Shown: positions 35,357-45,908 of the stretch, one piece after another | Layout of the letters: the number at the start of each line of letters is the position of its first letter | How positions within the stretch are numbered: position 1 is the stretch's first letter | DNA from: QQVM01 sp035341855 | Lineage (GTDB): Bacteria; Bacteroidota; Bacteroidia; AKYH767-A; 2013-40CM-41-45 | Direction: 5' to 3' | DNA length: 64,000 nucleotides | NCBI GenBank assembly: GCA_035341855.1 | Contig: DAOQWA010000008.1 | Location: 35,143 to 99,142 of the forward strand | Translations under genes and position numbers: made by a program | The notes under the pieces: model-generated | Databases searched by the model: none | What the model saw: only the letters and a program-made list of their open reading frames with translations | Told to the model about the DNA's origin: nothing

Positions 35357-37318
35357 TTAGTTTTGAATGAGTACCCTTTTTAGCAGATTGATATTTCCGG
35401 TTTTAATTATGCTGAGGTAGAATCCTGACGGGATATCTGAAGTGTTCAGTGTGATTGAATTTTCTCCTTCCATCACTGTTACATTTTTACTGATCATTGC
35501 TCTGCCTGTCATATCCATCAGCATTACTTCGGCATTACCATCAAGTTCTGCAAAGAAGTCCATCTTCAAATGATCCCTTGCAGGGTTTGGATAGGTGAGA
35601 AGTTCTCTGCTTACTTGCTTCTGTTCTGTTTCAATGCTTTCAATTCTGGCTTCAGGAGCATATGCAATACTCACTGTAGCAGAATGTGTCGAAAAATATT
35701 TTTTCGATGAGTATCCGCTGTATGAACCCCCACAAGAAGTTTTAACTCTCCAGGAATATCTGGCGTTTGGAACAACACCTGTCAGAGTGACAATATTATT
35801 GCCCGTATAAGGAAGTCGGATATATGTGTAAGCATTTGCTCCTTCCATCTTATATCTCACGATCACAGAATCGCAAGATGGAAGGTTCGACCAACTCAAC
35901 ATCACGCTGGTAGATGAAAGATTAAGCGATGCGCAGCCCGATGGTGTTGTGAGACTGCAGGCTGAGACCGGAATAATAATATTTTGAGAAGTACAAGTAT
36001 GGCTGCAGCCATTGGAATTTGTAACACTTAATGCGTAATTACCGTCTGAACTAGCAGTATATGTACTTGAATTCGCGCCGCCGATTGCAAAGCCGTTATA
36101 ATACCATTGGTATGCTGAGATACTTCCTCCGCCTGCTGTTGATGTAGAACTCAGTGTTACACCGGAGGCGGAGGTATTCCCGACTGCGAATGATGCACTG
36201 GGCAGACTGTTAGCATTTACGCTCACTGCTGATGTTGTTTTGGTCACACCTCCCTGTGTCACCTGACATGTGAATGTACCGCTACTATTAACATTTATTG
36301 AAGGAGTAGTTGCGCCGTTTGACCATAAATAGTTTGATCCTGCAGATGCCGTCAACGTCACACTTCCTCCGTTGCAAAAATTAGTTGCACCTGAAGCGCT
36401 GATTGTCGGTGTAAAAGTAGGAGAAGTCCCCGGTACCGGTTTAGGCATGTATCCATAATCAAACCATTGATAGCCGAGCAATCGTATATATGGTTTCCAA
36501 CTTGAATTGTCGGAGTTAAAATCAGCTATAAATTGTGAGTATGGTTCAGTAAGTGTGTTCGATGTAAGCCATGGCCCCATGAAATCCGGCTCTGAAGAAA
36601 AGATAGGCGCAACGTCGACCTGCTGACTTAATGATGCCAAATAAGATAATCGTGTCTTGCTATAACCAAATACTGAGGATGAACTTGTACGATATGCATG
36701 TACCAGGACACGGTCGGTATTTTGTGCGATCTGTTGGCCTTGTCCCTGATTGAACCATCCTACATAAGTTTCTGAAAGTGCATTTTGAATAGTTGCGAGT
36801 GAATCAATTTTGCGCATCTGATCTATATAGAACTTAAATGCTCCTGACGTATCACAACTGCAATTGTTCTGAATGAGGTATTGAGTGCAGTAATATGCCC
36901 CCGGATTTACTGATGAGCTGATCCAGAATTCGAACTCCAAATTGAATACATTGAATCTTTCATTCGGATTAGAGCGTCCATTATTATAGGGTGCAATTTT
37001 TGACTGAAAGCTTGAGAAGGTTTCACCAACGGCACCAATATACTGTATCCCATAATTTTCGCGGGCATTGCGAATAAAACTCGCCAGCTTTCCGACTGTT
37101 GTTGCATTTGTAAAGCTGATATTTTGCAGGTCATATAATGCAAGGTAGTTGAATGAACTATCCTGTGCATAGTGCAGAAGGCTATCTTCTTTATTAGTAT
37201 TTCCTAAGATCTGGGAGAACTTGTCGATATAAATTCCTCTCAGTGCAGGTGTCTGTGCACCGGCATTTGAAAGTGCCAGTACCGAAATGAGAAGTACGGT
37301 AGAGTAAAAGGATTTCAT
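35357..37318 (-). CDS. Secreted paralogue: same N-terminal domain, Ig-like and fibronectin-like modules, T9SS sorting domain
   Basis: 653 residues with a signal peptide to about 21. Residues 24-300 match the N-terminal domain of the preceding gene (NLEFEFWIS, RVLVHAYR, GPWLTSN, LLGYQWFDYG). Then one Ig-like repeat of the same type (ATNFCNGGSVTLTAS...YLWSNGATTPSI), a second Ig-like module, and a fibronectin type III-like domain (SVMLSWSNLPSCDSVIVRYK). The end (TYPNPARDHLKMDF...SGFYLSI) is a type A sorting domain. Same strand as its paralogue with a terminator between, so the two are separately transcribed duplicates. Substrate unknown. Confidence 0.85.
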   Translation of the reverse strand: MKSFYSTVLLISVLALSNAGAQTPALRGIYIDKFSQILGNTNKEDSLLHYAQDSSFNYLALYDLQNISFTNATTVGKLASFIRNARENYGIQYIGAVGETFSSFQSKIAPYNNGRSNPNERFNVFNLEFEFWISSSVNPGAYYCTQYLIQNNCSCDTSGAFKFYIDQMRKIDSLATIQNALSETYVGWFNQGQGQQIAQNTDRVLVHAYRTSSSSVFGYSKTRLSYLASLSQQVDVAPIFSSEPDFMGPWLTSNTLTEPYSQFIADFNSDNSSWKPYIRLLGYQWFDYGYMPKPVPGTSPTFTPTISASGATNFCNGGSVTLTASAGSNYLWSNGATTPSINVNSSGTFTCQVTQGGVTKTTSAVSVNANSLPSASFAVGNTSASGVTLSSTSTAGGGSISAYQWYYNGFAIGGANSSTYTASSDGNYALSVTNSNGCSHTCTSQNIIIPVSACSLTTPSGCASLNLSSTSVMLSWSNLPSCDSVIVRYKMEGANAYTYIRLPYTGNNIVTLTGVVPNARYSWRVKTSCGGSYSGYSSKKYFSTHSATVSIAYAPEARIESIETEQKQVSRELLTYPNPARDHLKMDFFAELDGNAEVMLMDMTGRAMISKNVTVMEGENSITLNTSDIPSGFYLSIIKTGNINLLKRVLIQN

Positions 37319-37656
37319 TGTTTGTGTTTATGTTTCTTATTGATATCTGCAAACTAAACCGAACAGAATCCTTAATTAAGAAGATTAACAGCCAGGACTG
37401 AAGATGTAAGATGTCGGGTCAAAAAGGGACGAATGCTCATTTTTATCAAAAATTATGAATGAGAAATTCATTCAATCTGCGTTTTAAGGCAAAAAATGAC
37501 TTAATACTGGATCGGAAATTTCATATTGTTTTGTAAGGCCCTGAAAAAATCATTGTCCAATTTTTTCATTGAACACGGGTTTGTTCAATTTGGGAATGAT
37601 TAATTACAAAACTTGTGTTGCTTATTTATTACTTTGCTTAATATATCGTATAAATT
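37319..37656. other. Divergent intergenic region
   Basis: 338 bp between divergent genes. Apart from a weak -7-like element TTAGTTTG on the minus strand (37350-37357) and a run of A/T before 37657, no gene, RNA or repeat is visible. Confidence 0.5.
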
Positions 37657-38577
37657 ATGACTGACTATATCATAGCATTACATGGAGGTGCAGGAACGAT
37701 TGTTCGATCCAGCATGACTGCCGAGAATGAACAACAGTATATGCGAGCTCTTGAAGACGCCTTAGAAGCCGGTCATGAAGTTTTGCGTTCCGGCGGATCC
37801 GCACTTGATGCAGTCGTGCACACAACAGTAGTTCTCGAGGACTGTCCATTATTTAATGCAGGCAAGGGTTCTGTCTTTACTCATGATGGATGTCATGAAA
37901 TGGATGCTTCTGTGATGGATGGTAAAACACTGAAGGCAGGAGCTGTAAGCGGGGTAAATAATGTTAAAAATCCTGTCTTACTCGCCAAGAACGTCATGGA
38001 AAATTCCGAACATGTGCTGCTATCCGGTTTAGGTGCTGAAGAATTCGGACGAAAGATGCGCATTGAGTTCGAGTCTGATGATTACTTTTTCAGTCAATAT
38101 CGATATGATCAATTACTTGAAATCAGAGATACAAATTCTGTGAAGCTGGATCACAGTGAAAAAAAATTCGGAACGGTAGGAGCCGTTGCCAGGGACATCA
38201 ACGGCCATGTTGCCGCCTGCACTTCGACAGGAGGAATGACAAACAAAAGATATGGACGGGTCGGTGATAGCCCCATCATTGGAGCAGGCACTTATGCAAA
38301 TGACAAGACTTGCGCTGTATCATGTACCGGTCATGGTGAATATTTTCTTCGTGCTGTTGTGGCTTATGATATATCTTGCCTGATGGAATACAAAGGCATG
38401 ACTCTAAAACAGGCATGTGAACTTGTGGTAAATAAAAAACTTCTTGAATTAGGGGGAGAAGGTGGCTTGATTGCCGTAGATGCTTCTGCTCAATGTGCTT
38501 TGGTATTCAATTCTGAAGGTATGTATCGTGCATGGAAAGATGCAGACGGAAAGGGCTCGATAAACATATATAAATAA
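37657..38577 (+). CDS. Isoaspartyl peptidase/L-asparaginase (Ntn-hydrolase)
   Basis: 306 residues. N-terminal LHGGAG motif, GKGSVFTHDG, and the autocleavage site KKFG-Thr173-VGAV that exposes the catalytic Thr of the beta subunit, followed by TSTGGMTNKRYGRVGDSPIIGAG and TGHGEYFLR. It removes isoaspartyl residues from peptides and hydrolyses asparagine. No signal peptide, so cytoplasmic. It stands alone between surface-protein genes. Confidence 0.93.
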   Translation: MTDYIIALHGGAGTIVRSSMTAENEQQYMRALEDALEAGHEVLRSGGSALDAVVHTTVVLEDCPLFNAGKGSVFTHDGCHEMDASVMDGKTLKAGAVSGVNNVKNPVLLAKNVMENSEHVLLSGLGAEEFGRKMRIEFESDDYFFSQYRYDQLLEIRDTNSVKLDHSEKKFGTVGAVARDINGHVAACTSTGGMTNKRYGRVGDSPIIGAGTYANDKTCAVSCTGHGEYFLRAVVAYDISCLMEYKGMTLKQACELVVNKKLLELGGEGGLIAVDASAQCALVFNSEGMYRAWKDADGKGSINIYK

Positions 38578-38882
38578 TTTTTTTTTGGCGAATTTCATGA
38601 TGCGATCAACTAATGATGTTTTGATGACAAAGATATTTCGCATAGATTTAAAGCTGATGTTTAGCATGATGAGTATATTCACTTGTTAATCCTTGATTTC
38701 AGCCTTATTTGTCCTTGTTTTTATTCTTTTCCTTAACATTTGTATTTCTTAACTTCTCATAGCATCGTTCTTAAATATAAATTCATTGAATTGTTAAGAC
38801 TCTATAATTTTGGCAGGCATTTTTGTCTGGATCACCCATTTTACTAAATTTGTTTGAAGTTCATTTTGATAAAAACCTAGGA
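38578..38882. other. Intergenic region upstream of the 780-residue PKD protein
   Basis: 305 bp, AT-rich. Only the promoter-like elements near 38786-38812 stand out; no gene or structured RNA was recognised. Confidence 0.5.
38786..38812 (+). promoter_or_regulatory. Promoter of the PKD surface-protein gene
   Basis: TAATTTTG at 38805-38812 matches the TAnnTTTG -7 box; TTG at 38786-38788 is a possible -33 element, 16 bp upstream, slightly short. Start codon ATG at 38883. Confidence 0.4.
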
Positions 38883-41225
38883 ATGTTTTTCAGGTACTGT
38901 TTAATTTTTAGTTTAATTTTTTCCTTGTTTTCATCGGCAGTGGTGGCTTCACATATAGTAGGAGGTGAACTGAACTATCGCTATCTCGGAGCCAATGTAT
39001 ATGAAGTCAGATTGGTCGTGTATAGAGATTGCTTCGGCGGTCAGGCTCCTTTTGATGATCCTGCTTCGATAGGTGTCTTTAATATGCAGGGTAACCTGGT
39101 TGCATCCTCAGATGTGTACGTTAACAGTATAAATCATATCCCTAATATCATTAACTCGCCTTGCCTTACGCCTCCTACTAATATTTGTTATGAAGTAGGT
39201 ATTTACACGCTGAACATGACACTTCCACCAATACCGGGAGGTTATCAATTGGTATATCAGCGTTGTTGCAGAAATTACTCCATTCTAAACATTGATCTGT
39301 CGCCACTTCCGGGCGCAACTTATTTGGCTACTATTCCTGACACGGTGCTTTGCAGGGTGAACAGTAATCCTGAATTTAATTTTCTTCCGCCAACATTCAT
39401 TTGTGAAGGTGCACCATTCACATTCGATCATTCTGCCACTGATATTGATGGTGATTCCATAGTATATGAGATCTGTACACCTTTGTTAGGAGCAAATCAG
39501 AGCAGCCCGCAGCCGATTCCACCAAATGGTCCGCCATACAATCCTATCGTTTGGCAATTCCCTTATTCTGAAGCTAATCCTTTTGGAGGAGTACCTCTGG
39601 ATATAGATCCGGTTACCGGAAGGCTAACAGCCACGCCGGCATCTTCCGGTCAGTTTGTGTATGGCGTTTGTGCAAAAGAATATAGGAACGGTGTGTATCT
39701 CGGTGAAACGAAGAGGGACTTTCAGGTAAATGTTGTGCCGTGCCCGATGATCACCATCGCCTCGATCTTTTCTCCGACAATAGCCTGCGGAAGCTTGCAG
39801 GCTGATTTTCTTAATCAATCATATAATGCCGCCTCTTACTCCTGGGATTTTGGTGACCTGTCAACTTTTTTAGATTCTTCATCGGATAAAAATCCTTCAT
39901 GGACATATCCTGATACCGGAGTTTACATGGCTACCTTAATTGCATATTCTGCTACTAATCCGGGTTGCAATGATACGACAATAGGCGAGGTTCGCGTTCA
40001 TCCTGCATTCTATGCAGATTTTGAAATAGATAATATTCGTTGCACACCTGACTTTACATTTCGTGATGCATCTATCGCCATCGGGAAGCACGCAGATTAT
40101 TGGGAATGGGATCTTGGAGATGGTACCGTTTCTTCTGATACTAATATATCGCACACCTATAGTCAGGCCGGTTTGTATGAAGTAAGATTAGTGAGTTCGG
40201 CAGACTCTTCCTGTTTGGATACAGTTGAAACTACCGTTTCAGTTTTGGAGCCTCCCGTAGCAGAATTCAGCTTCGAATTGGATACCTGTTTGCAAAAAGT
40301 ATCAACTCTTAATTTGTCTCAGAATACTGCGTTAAGTCTATGGAATTTTAATGATGCCTGGGTAGGACCTGAAGATCAACCATCGCATCGTTATAATTCT
40401 GATGGCGTATTCAGGATTCAACTCATAGCCTTGTCCGATTCAGCCTGCAGAGATTCAAGCAGTCAATTAGTTTCCGTGCCTCCGTTAGCTGAGGCTGCAT
40501 TCCAATATGAAGTTACGGAATGTGACTCTGTGGTTAAATTTTCAAATCTGTCACAACTGGCGGTATCGTACAAATGGAATTTTGGCGATGAAATTGAATC
40601 AACAGACCATTCTCCGGTTCATAGTTATTCTCTTTCAGGAACTATACCTGTTACGCTCATAAGCACATCCGCTTATTCCTGTCCTGATACCCTTGTTCAG
40701 GATATCTTTTTCATCAGCCGGAAAAAAGCAGCCTTTGAAAGTTATATAGACTCATGCTCAGGCCTGGTACATTTTGTAGGTGTACCACAAAATGCAACAG
40801 AATACTTATGGGATTTTGGGGATGGAACGAGAAGCCGGGAGCTTTCACCTTCACATGCTTATTCAGCAAACGGTACATATAAAGTTAACCTTACAACAAA
40901 TCCTGAATCTTCATGTATGGATAGCGTTAGTCATTATGCAATATTTGAAGGGCCACTGGGTGAATTGCTTTTTGTTCCGACGGCATTTACACCCAATGGC
41001 GACGGCCTAAATGATGTCTTCAAAATATCGGTTTTCAGACCTTGCGATCGTTATTCGCTAAGCGTTTTCAACCGATGGGGACAGATGATCTTCGAAGCAG
41101 AAGATGCACAGGAAGCTATTTGGGATGGCACATTCAAAGGGCAGATGGCTGAAGAAGGTGTTTACGTCTACCTGCTTAAAAGTGAAAACGGAGTAAGGAA
41201 GGGAGTTGCTTATTTGACGAGGTAG
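38883..41225 (+). CDS. Secreted PKD-repeat protein with gliding-motility-type (type B) C-terminal sorting domain
   Basis: 780 residues from the ATG at 38883 (a TTG 60 bp upstream would place 20 residues before the signal peptide MFFRYCLIFSLIFSLFSSAVVA). The first 270 residues form a beta-rich domain opening SHIVGGELNYRYLG, common at the start of such Bacteroidota surface proteins. Five PKD-like modules follow (SWDFGD, EWDLGDG, LWNFND, KWNFGD, LWDFGDG). The end (FTPNGDGLNDVF, YSLSVFNRWGQMIF, WDGTFKG, GVYVYLL) is the CHU_C/TIGR04131 sorting domain exported by type IX secretion. Probably a surface adhesin. Confidence 0.9.
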   Translation: MFFRYCLIFSLIFSLFSSAVVASHIVGGELNYRYLGANVYEVRLVVYRDCFGGQAPFDDPASIGVFNMQGNLVASSDVYVNSINHIPNIINSPCLTPPTNICYEVGIYTLNMTLPPIPGGYQLVYQRCCRNYSILNIDLSPLPGATYLATIPDTVLCRVNSNPEFNFLPPTFICEGAPFTFDHSATDIDGDSIVYEICTPLLGANQSSPQPIPPNGPPYNPIVWQFPYSEANPFGGVPLDIDPVTGRLTATPASSGQFVYGVCAKEYRNGVYLGETKRDFQVNVVPCPMITIASIFSPTIACGSLQADFLNQSYNAASYSWDFGDLSTFLDSSSDKNPSWTYPDTGVYMATLIAYSATNPGCNDTTIGEVRVHPAFYADFEIDNIRCTPDFTFRDASIAIGKHADYWEWDLGDGTVSSDTNISHTYSQAGLYEVRLVSSADSSCLDTVETTVSVLEPPVAEFSFELDTCLQKVSTLNLSQNTALSLWNFNDAWVGPEDQPSHRYNSDGVFRIQLIALSDSACRDSSSQLVSVPPLAEAAFQYEVTECDSVVKFSNLSQLAVSYKWNFGDEIESTDHSPVHSYSLSGTIPVTLISTSAYSCPDTLVQDIFFISRKKAAFESYIDSCSGLVHFVGVPQNATEYLWDFGDGTRSRELSPSHAYSANGTYKVNLTTNPESSCMDSVSHYAIFEGPLGELLFVPTAFTPNGDGLNDVFKISVFRPCDRYSLSVFNRWGQMIFEAEDAQEAIWDGTFKGQMAEEGVYVYLLKSENGVRKGVAYLTR

Positions 41226-41342
41226 GGCAAGGTTTTCGTAGATATTACATTTTTTTACATCGAACCGACTTATTTGATTTAATTATCAATTTTAGGCACT
41301 TTTTAACGATCCCATTTCGTCTTATAATTCGCATCAGAAGAC

Positions 41343-41373
41343 TTGATTAATATTTGTTATTCTTCTACATTTG
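41343..41373 (+). promoter_or_regulatory. Promoter of the SBBP/PKD giant surface-protein gene
   Basis: TTG (41343-41345) and TACATTTG (41366-41373) with a 20-bp spacer match the Bacteroidota TTG-N20-TAnnTTTG consensus closely. The leader would be only about 9 nt. Confidence 0.6.
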
Positions 41374-41388
41374 GTATTGATTTTCTGA

Positions 41389-44300
41389 ATGATGGGAAGA
41401 ATTCCGCGGATAAACTATTTGATTGTTTTCTACTTCTCGATTTTCTCCTTATTCTCTCAAAGTTTGTTTTCGAGTGAATTTAGAAGGGAGCCTGGTTTTT
41501 CAATTCCACATTTTTTTTCCGCATCAGCTGAAACAAAAGGTTCTTTCGACCTTAGGTTCAATAAAGGAATGATACGGTTTAATAATTCCGGAATGGCTTT
41601 CAATCTCATTCAAATCTCTAATCGTTCATTAACAAAGCCTAACATTGATAGAGCTATTTTAGATTCTGTTTCATCAATAGAATTAATTGAATTAAGATTT
41701 TTAAATAGTAATAATTCCTGTGAGTTGAATGGCTTAGAACCTCTTGCTTCCAGAACAAATTATTTTTACGGCAATAATTCAAGTGATTGGTCATGTAATC
41801 TGCAAAATTATAACGCCATTAATTATAAGAACCTATATGATTATATAGACCTTAAATATTATGTCGAAAGTGCAGATGTGAAATATGATTTTACAGTATA
41901 TCCTGGTGGTGATGTTTCTAACATAAAGATGCGATATGATGGCATTTCAAAGCTTAGTTTGAATAGCGAAGGTGCTCTTGTAATTGCTACGACTAATACA
42001 GAAGTATTGGATTATTTACCCAAGTCGTATCAGATGATCGATGGAGAAGAAATTCAAGTAAAAGTCAGATTTAAAATTTTAGATAATTGTACAGTCGGGT
42101 TTCAGCCTGAAGCCTACAATAAAAATTACCCTCTTGTAATAGATCCTGTCTTGGTGTACTCTACTTTCATTGGTGGGAATGCAAATGAATATCAATGGGT
42201 AGGAGGGATCGATAGAGATGCATTTGGAAATATTTATCATACCGGAAGGACATTCAGTTCCAATTTTCCGACAACTGCAGGTGCACAACAATCAGCTTTT
42301 GGAGGCAATTACGACAGCTACGTGTTCAAGTTGGATCCTAGTGGCTCAACACTTATCTATTCAACTTTTCTGGGAGGAGCAAATACCGATGCAGGTTATT
42401 CACTAAAAGTAGAGCAGGCGACAGGTAATGTCTGGGTTGTCGGATCGACTGACAGTCCCACTTTTCCGGTTACCGCCGGTGCCTACCAAACCACTGCTGG
42501 TGGTACAGGTTTAACGGATGCATATGTGCTAAAATTAAATGCAGCAGGTAATGGAATCATTTATTCTACATTTTTCGGTGGTGGATTTTCTGAATATGGG
42601 CATGGAATTGATATTGATAACACCGGGGATGTATATGTAACTGGTGAATCTAATGGAAATGTTTTCACTACTGCAGGTGCGTTTCAAAATATATATGGTG
42701 GTGGGCCATGGGATGGTTGGATCGTGAAGTTCAATCCGACACTTTCTACAATTTTATATTCAACATTGTTTGGTGGTAGTCAGGAAGACGTTCCGATTAC
42801 AATAAAGGTTGATCAGAACAAAGAAGTTTATATTGCCGGATTTCAGAGTGGCGGATCGATGCCGACTGTTGCAGGATCTTATGATGTGACGTTTAACGGT
42901 GGCGCATGGGACGGATTTGTTGCTAAGTTTAATTCCACATTGAGTTCACCTTTGTATGCAACATATCTTGGAACATCCGGCATGGATATGATCTGGAACG
43001 CTTTACATGTGAATAGTTTAGGAGAGGCAACCGTTGCAGGCTTTGCATCGACCGGTTTTCCAACAACTTCAGGTGCCTTACAAACCACATATGCAGGTGG
43101 CGGAGCAGATGTTTTTGTAACCAGATTATCAGCTAACGGGTCGAGTTTAGTGTACTCAACATATGTAGGGGGAAATGGCAGTGACCAGGCATACGGTCTT
43201 TATGTTAATTCTGCTGATGAAATTTATGTTACGGGTTACTGTCAAAATAACTTTCCTATGAGCCCTTGTACATATGATAGCACTTTTAATGGAGGATTTG
43301 ATGCATTCATTGTCAAATTAAATCCAGGAGCAACACAATTGCTTTTTTCGACATATATAGGCGGTACAGGAAATGATTTAGGCTATTGTATCACAGTAGC
43401 AAATGATACTGTTTATGTGGCAGGCGAAACCCAATCGTCAAGTTTTCCGGTATCGGCGGGTGCGTTTGATAATTCACATAATGGAGGAAGAGATATTTTT
43501 GTTTTGGCTATAGCACCTTCTACTCAGAATGTACTGGCCTCTTTCAATGCCGTAACAAATGTTTGCAAAAACGCAGTAGTACAATTTAACAACACATCCA
43601 TAAATGCTACTTCTTATTTATGGGACTTTGGAGATGGAAGTACCAGCAACCTATTATCACCATCTCATCAATTTCTAAATTCCGGTATTCATTCTGTCCG
43701 ACTGATCACATATGGAACCTGCACACTTCCGGATACGTTTATGTTGAATATTTCTGTACAAGAACCGCCGGTAGCTTCTTTTACTTTTAATGATGCATGT
43801 GACCTCTCGGTGAGTTTTACTAACACGAGTACCGGTTCAATTTTTTCATCATGGGACTTTGGCGATGGCTTTTCTTCAAGTAGTGTTTCGCCAACCCATT
43901 CATATGCTAATCCGGGGATCTATAATGCTACACTAATCGTGAGTAACGCGGTTGGTTGTCTGGATACTCTTGTAACTCAAATCACATTAAATGCACCACC
44001 ATTAGCTGCTTATTCATTTGTTCAACCCCAATGTACATTACTTGTGAGTCTGCAGAATAATTCTTTGAATGCTTCTTCCTACTCATGGGATTTTGGTGAC
44101 GGAACTATTTCCTCTCTCACCGACCCGAATCATCTATATCTTGATACGGGTTCCTATACAATCCGACTTATTGCAAGTTCGGGTGCTTGCAAAGATACAG
44201 TCTATCAAAGTCTATCTTTATTTCTGCCACCAATCTCTGCTTTCAATGCACAACCTCAATGTAATTTGGTGGTTGATTTTAATAATACAAGTCTTGGAGC

Positions 44301-45885
44301 CAATTCATATCAATGGGATTTCGGAGATGGATCCACATCATCGTCTGCTTCTGCGACACATACATATGCTGTAAGTGGATCTTATACTGTTACAATGATA
44401 TCTACAAATAATTTTGGTTGTAAGGATACGGTATCAAATCAGATCGTAGTAGCTCCGGTACCGATTGCAGCCTTTTCATTGAATAATCCTCCGTGTACAT
44501 CTACAATTAATTTACAGAATAATTCACAAAATCCGGGAGTCACTTTTTGGGATTTTGGGGATGGGAATACAACGACTGATACCGATCCGGTTCATCAGTA
44601 CGTCGCAGGTGGTTCTTACCTTGTAACTTTGATTGCCAGTCCAAATTGGTGCCCTGATACTTTGACACAGATGGTTAATATAAATGCTTTGCCGATTGCC
44701 GACTTTTCAGGGGCGAGGGACTGTGAATTAAAATATAATTTTAGTGATAATAGTATAGGAGCTATAATGTATAACTGGGACTTTGGAGACGGCACAAATT
44801 CTGTTTCTCCAAATCCGGTGCATACTTATCCGGTCGCAGGATCTTATCAAGTTAAATTGTTGATCACAGACCAATTTAATTGTCAGGACACGCTAACTCA
44901 AAATGTTATAGTAACTACCGATGCCCAAGCCTTATTTTCTTTTACGGCACCAATTTGTAATTCAGAAATCGGATTTCAGAATAATTCTACCAATGCTCAA
45001 CGATTTTTTTGGGATTTTGGTGATGGCAAAACTTCCACAGTGTCTTGGCCAACACATAATTTCCTCGTTTCAGGAACATATAATGTTACTCTTATAGTTG
45101 ACCCTGCAGGTTGCTCTGATACAATATCGCAAGTAGTTACCATTAACAGAGCTCCCGTAGTTGATTTTATATCCGATCCAAACTGCACACTTTCAGCCGA
45201 ATTTATTAATCAAACAGATAGCGCAAGCATTTTTCATTGGGATTTTGGAGATGGAATTTCTACTGTATTCAGAGATCCCATCCATCAGTATCAAACTAGT
45301 GGAGAGTATACCGTTACCTTAATAGGAACTAATGACATTGGTTGTACTGATACAGTCACTAAGACTGTACAGGTTCTGTTGTTTACTAATGCAAGTTATA
45401 CAACTGACTACGACACCTGCTTAATGAAAGCTGAATTTAATAGTAACGCTTCAGGCTTATCCCAAGCATATTGGTCATTTGGAGATGGAACTACGGCATC
45501 TTCCTTAAATACAGAACACATCTATTCATTGCCCGGAACCTACGAAGTTACATTTATCACAAATTTTGGAACGGTGTGTGCTGATACATCTTTGCAGGAT
45601 ATTGTAGTTGCACGAGAACCTGATTTTGGATTGTACATTCCCAATTGCTTTACGCCTAATGGTGATGGACTCAATGAGTTATTTGAGGTCGTAGATTATA
45701 GCTATTGTGACACATATCACTTAATGATTTTTAATCGATGGGGAGAAATGATCTTTGAAACAGTAGATCTTGAGAATAAGTGGGATGGAACTTATAACGG
45801 AAGGAGTGTTCCTGAAGGTGTATATGCCTGGCTTCTTAAAAGCGATTTAGATTATAAGCAAGGTTCTGTAACTGTATTAAAATAG
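41389..45885 (+). CDS. Giant surface protein: SBBP beta-propeller repeats, nine PKD domains, type B sorting domain
   Basis: 1498 residues. A signal segment is near 10-32. Residues about 45-255 resemble the domain that usually precedes SBBP repeats in these proteins (FNNSGMAFNLIQ, YPLVIDPVLVYSTFIGG). From about 255 to 700 there are SBBP-type propeller repeats (TTAGA-Q..FGG..D.YV.KL, YSTFLGG). Then nine PKD modules carry WDFGDG (the last is WSFGDG). The end (FTPNGDGLNELF, YHLMIFNRWGEMIF, WDGTYNG) is the gliding-motility-type sorting domain. Likely a type IX-secreted cell-surface adhesin. It has the same C-terminal type as the preceding gene, with its own promoter. Confidence 0.9.
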   Translation: MMGRIPRINYLIVFYFSIFSLFSQSLFSSEFRREPGFSIPHFFSASAETKGSFDLRFNKGMIRFNNSGMAFNLIQISNRSLTKPNIDRAILDSVSSIELIELRFLNSNNSCELNGLEPLASRTNYFYGNNSSDWSCNLQNYNAINYKNLYDYIDLKYYVESADVKYDFTVYPGGDVSNIKMRYDGISKLSLNSEGALVIATTNTEVLDYLPKSYQMIDGEEIQVKVRFKILDNCTVGFQPEAYNKNYPLVIDPVLVYSTFIGGNANEYQWVGGIDRDAFGNIYHTGRTFSSNFPTTAGAQQSAFGGNYDSYVFKLDPSGSTLIYSTFLGGANTDAGYSLKVEQATGNVWVVGSTDSPTFPVTAGAYQTTAGGTGLTDAYVLKLNAAGNGIIYSTFFGGGFSEYGHGIDIDNTGDVYVTGESNGNVFTTAGAFQNIYGGGPWDGWIVKFNPTLSTILYSTLFGGSQEDVPITIKVDQNKEVYIAGFQSGGSMPTVAGSYDVTFNGGAWDGFVAKFNSTLSSPLYATYLGTSGMDMIWNALHVNSLGEATVAGFASTGFPTTSGALQTTYAGGGADVFVTRLSANGSSLVYSTYVGGNGSDQAYGLYVNSADEIYVTGYCQNNFPMSPCTYDSTFNGGFDAFIVKLNPGATQLLFSTYIGGTGNDLGYCITVANDTVYVAGETQSSSFPVSAGAFDNSHNGGRDIFVLAIAPSTQNVLASFNAVTNVCKNAVVQFNNTSINATSYLWDFGDGSTSNLLSPSHQFLNSGIHSVRLITYGTCTLPDTFMLNISVQEPPVASFTFNDACDLSVSFTNTSTGSIFSSWDFGDGFSSSSVSPTHSYANPGIYNATLIVSNAVGCLDTLVTQITLNAPPLAAYSFVQPQCTLLVSLQNNSLNASSYSWDFGDGTISSLTDPNHLYLDTGSYTIRLIASSGACKDTVYQSLSLFLPPISAFNAQPQCNLVVDFNNTSLGANSYQWDFGDGSTSSSASATHTYAVSGSYTVTMISTNNFGCKDTVSNQIVVAPVPIAAFSLNNPPCTSTINLQNNSQNPGVTFWDFGDGNTTTDTDPVHQYVAGGSYLVTLIASPNWCPDTLTQMVNINALPIADFSGARDCELKYNFSDNSIGAIMYNWDFGDGTNSVSPNPVHTYPVAGSYQVKLLITDQFNCQDTLTQNVIVTTDAQALFSFTAPICNSEIGFQNNSTNAQRFFWDFGDGKTSTVSWPTHNFLVSGTYNVTLIVDPAGCSDTISQVVTINRAPVVDFISDPNCTLSAEFINQTDSASIFHWDFGDGISTVFRDPIHQYQTSGEYTVTLIGTNDIGCTDTVTKTVQVLLFTNASYTTDYDTCLMKAEFNSNASGLSQAYWSFGDGTTASSLNTEHIYSLPGTYEVTFITNFGTVCADTSLQDIVVAREPDFGLYIPNCFTPNGDGLNELFEVVDYSYCDTYHLMIFNRWGEMIFETVDLENKWDGTYNGRSVPEGVYAWLLKSDLDYKQGSVTVLK

Positions 45886-45908
45886 TTTCGACTGATATTT
45901 GATAAAAA

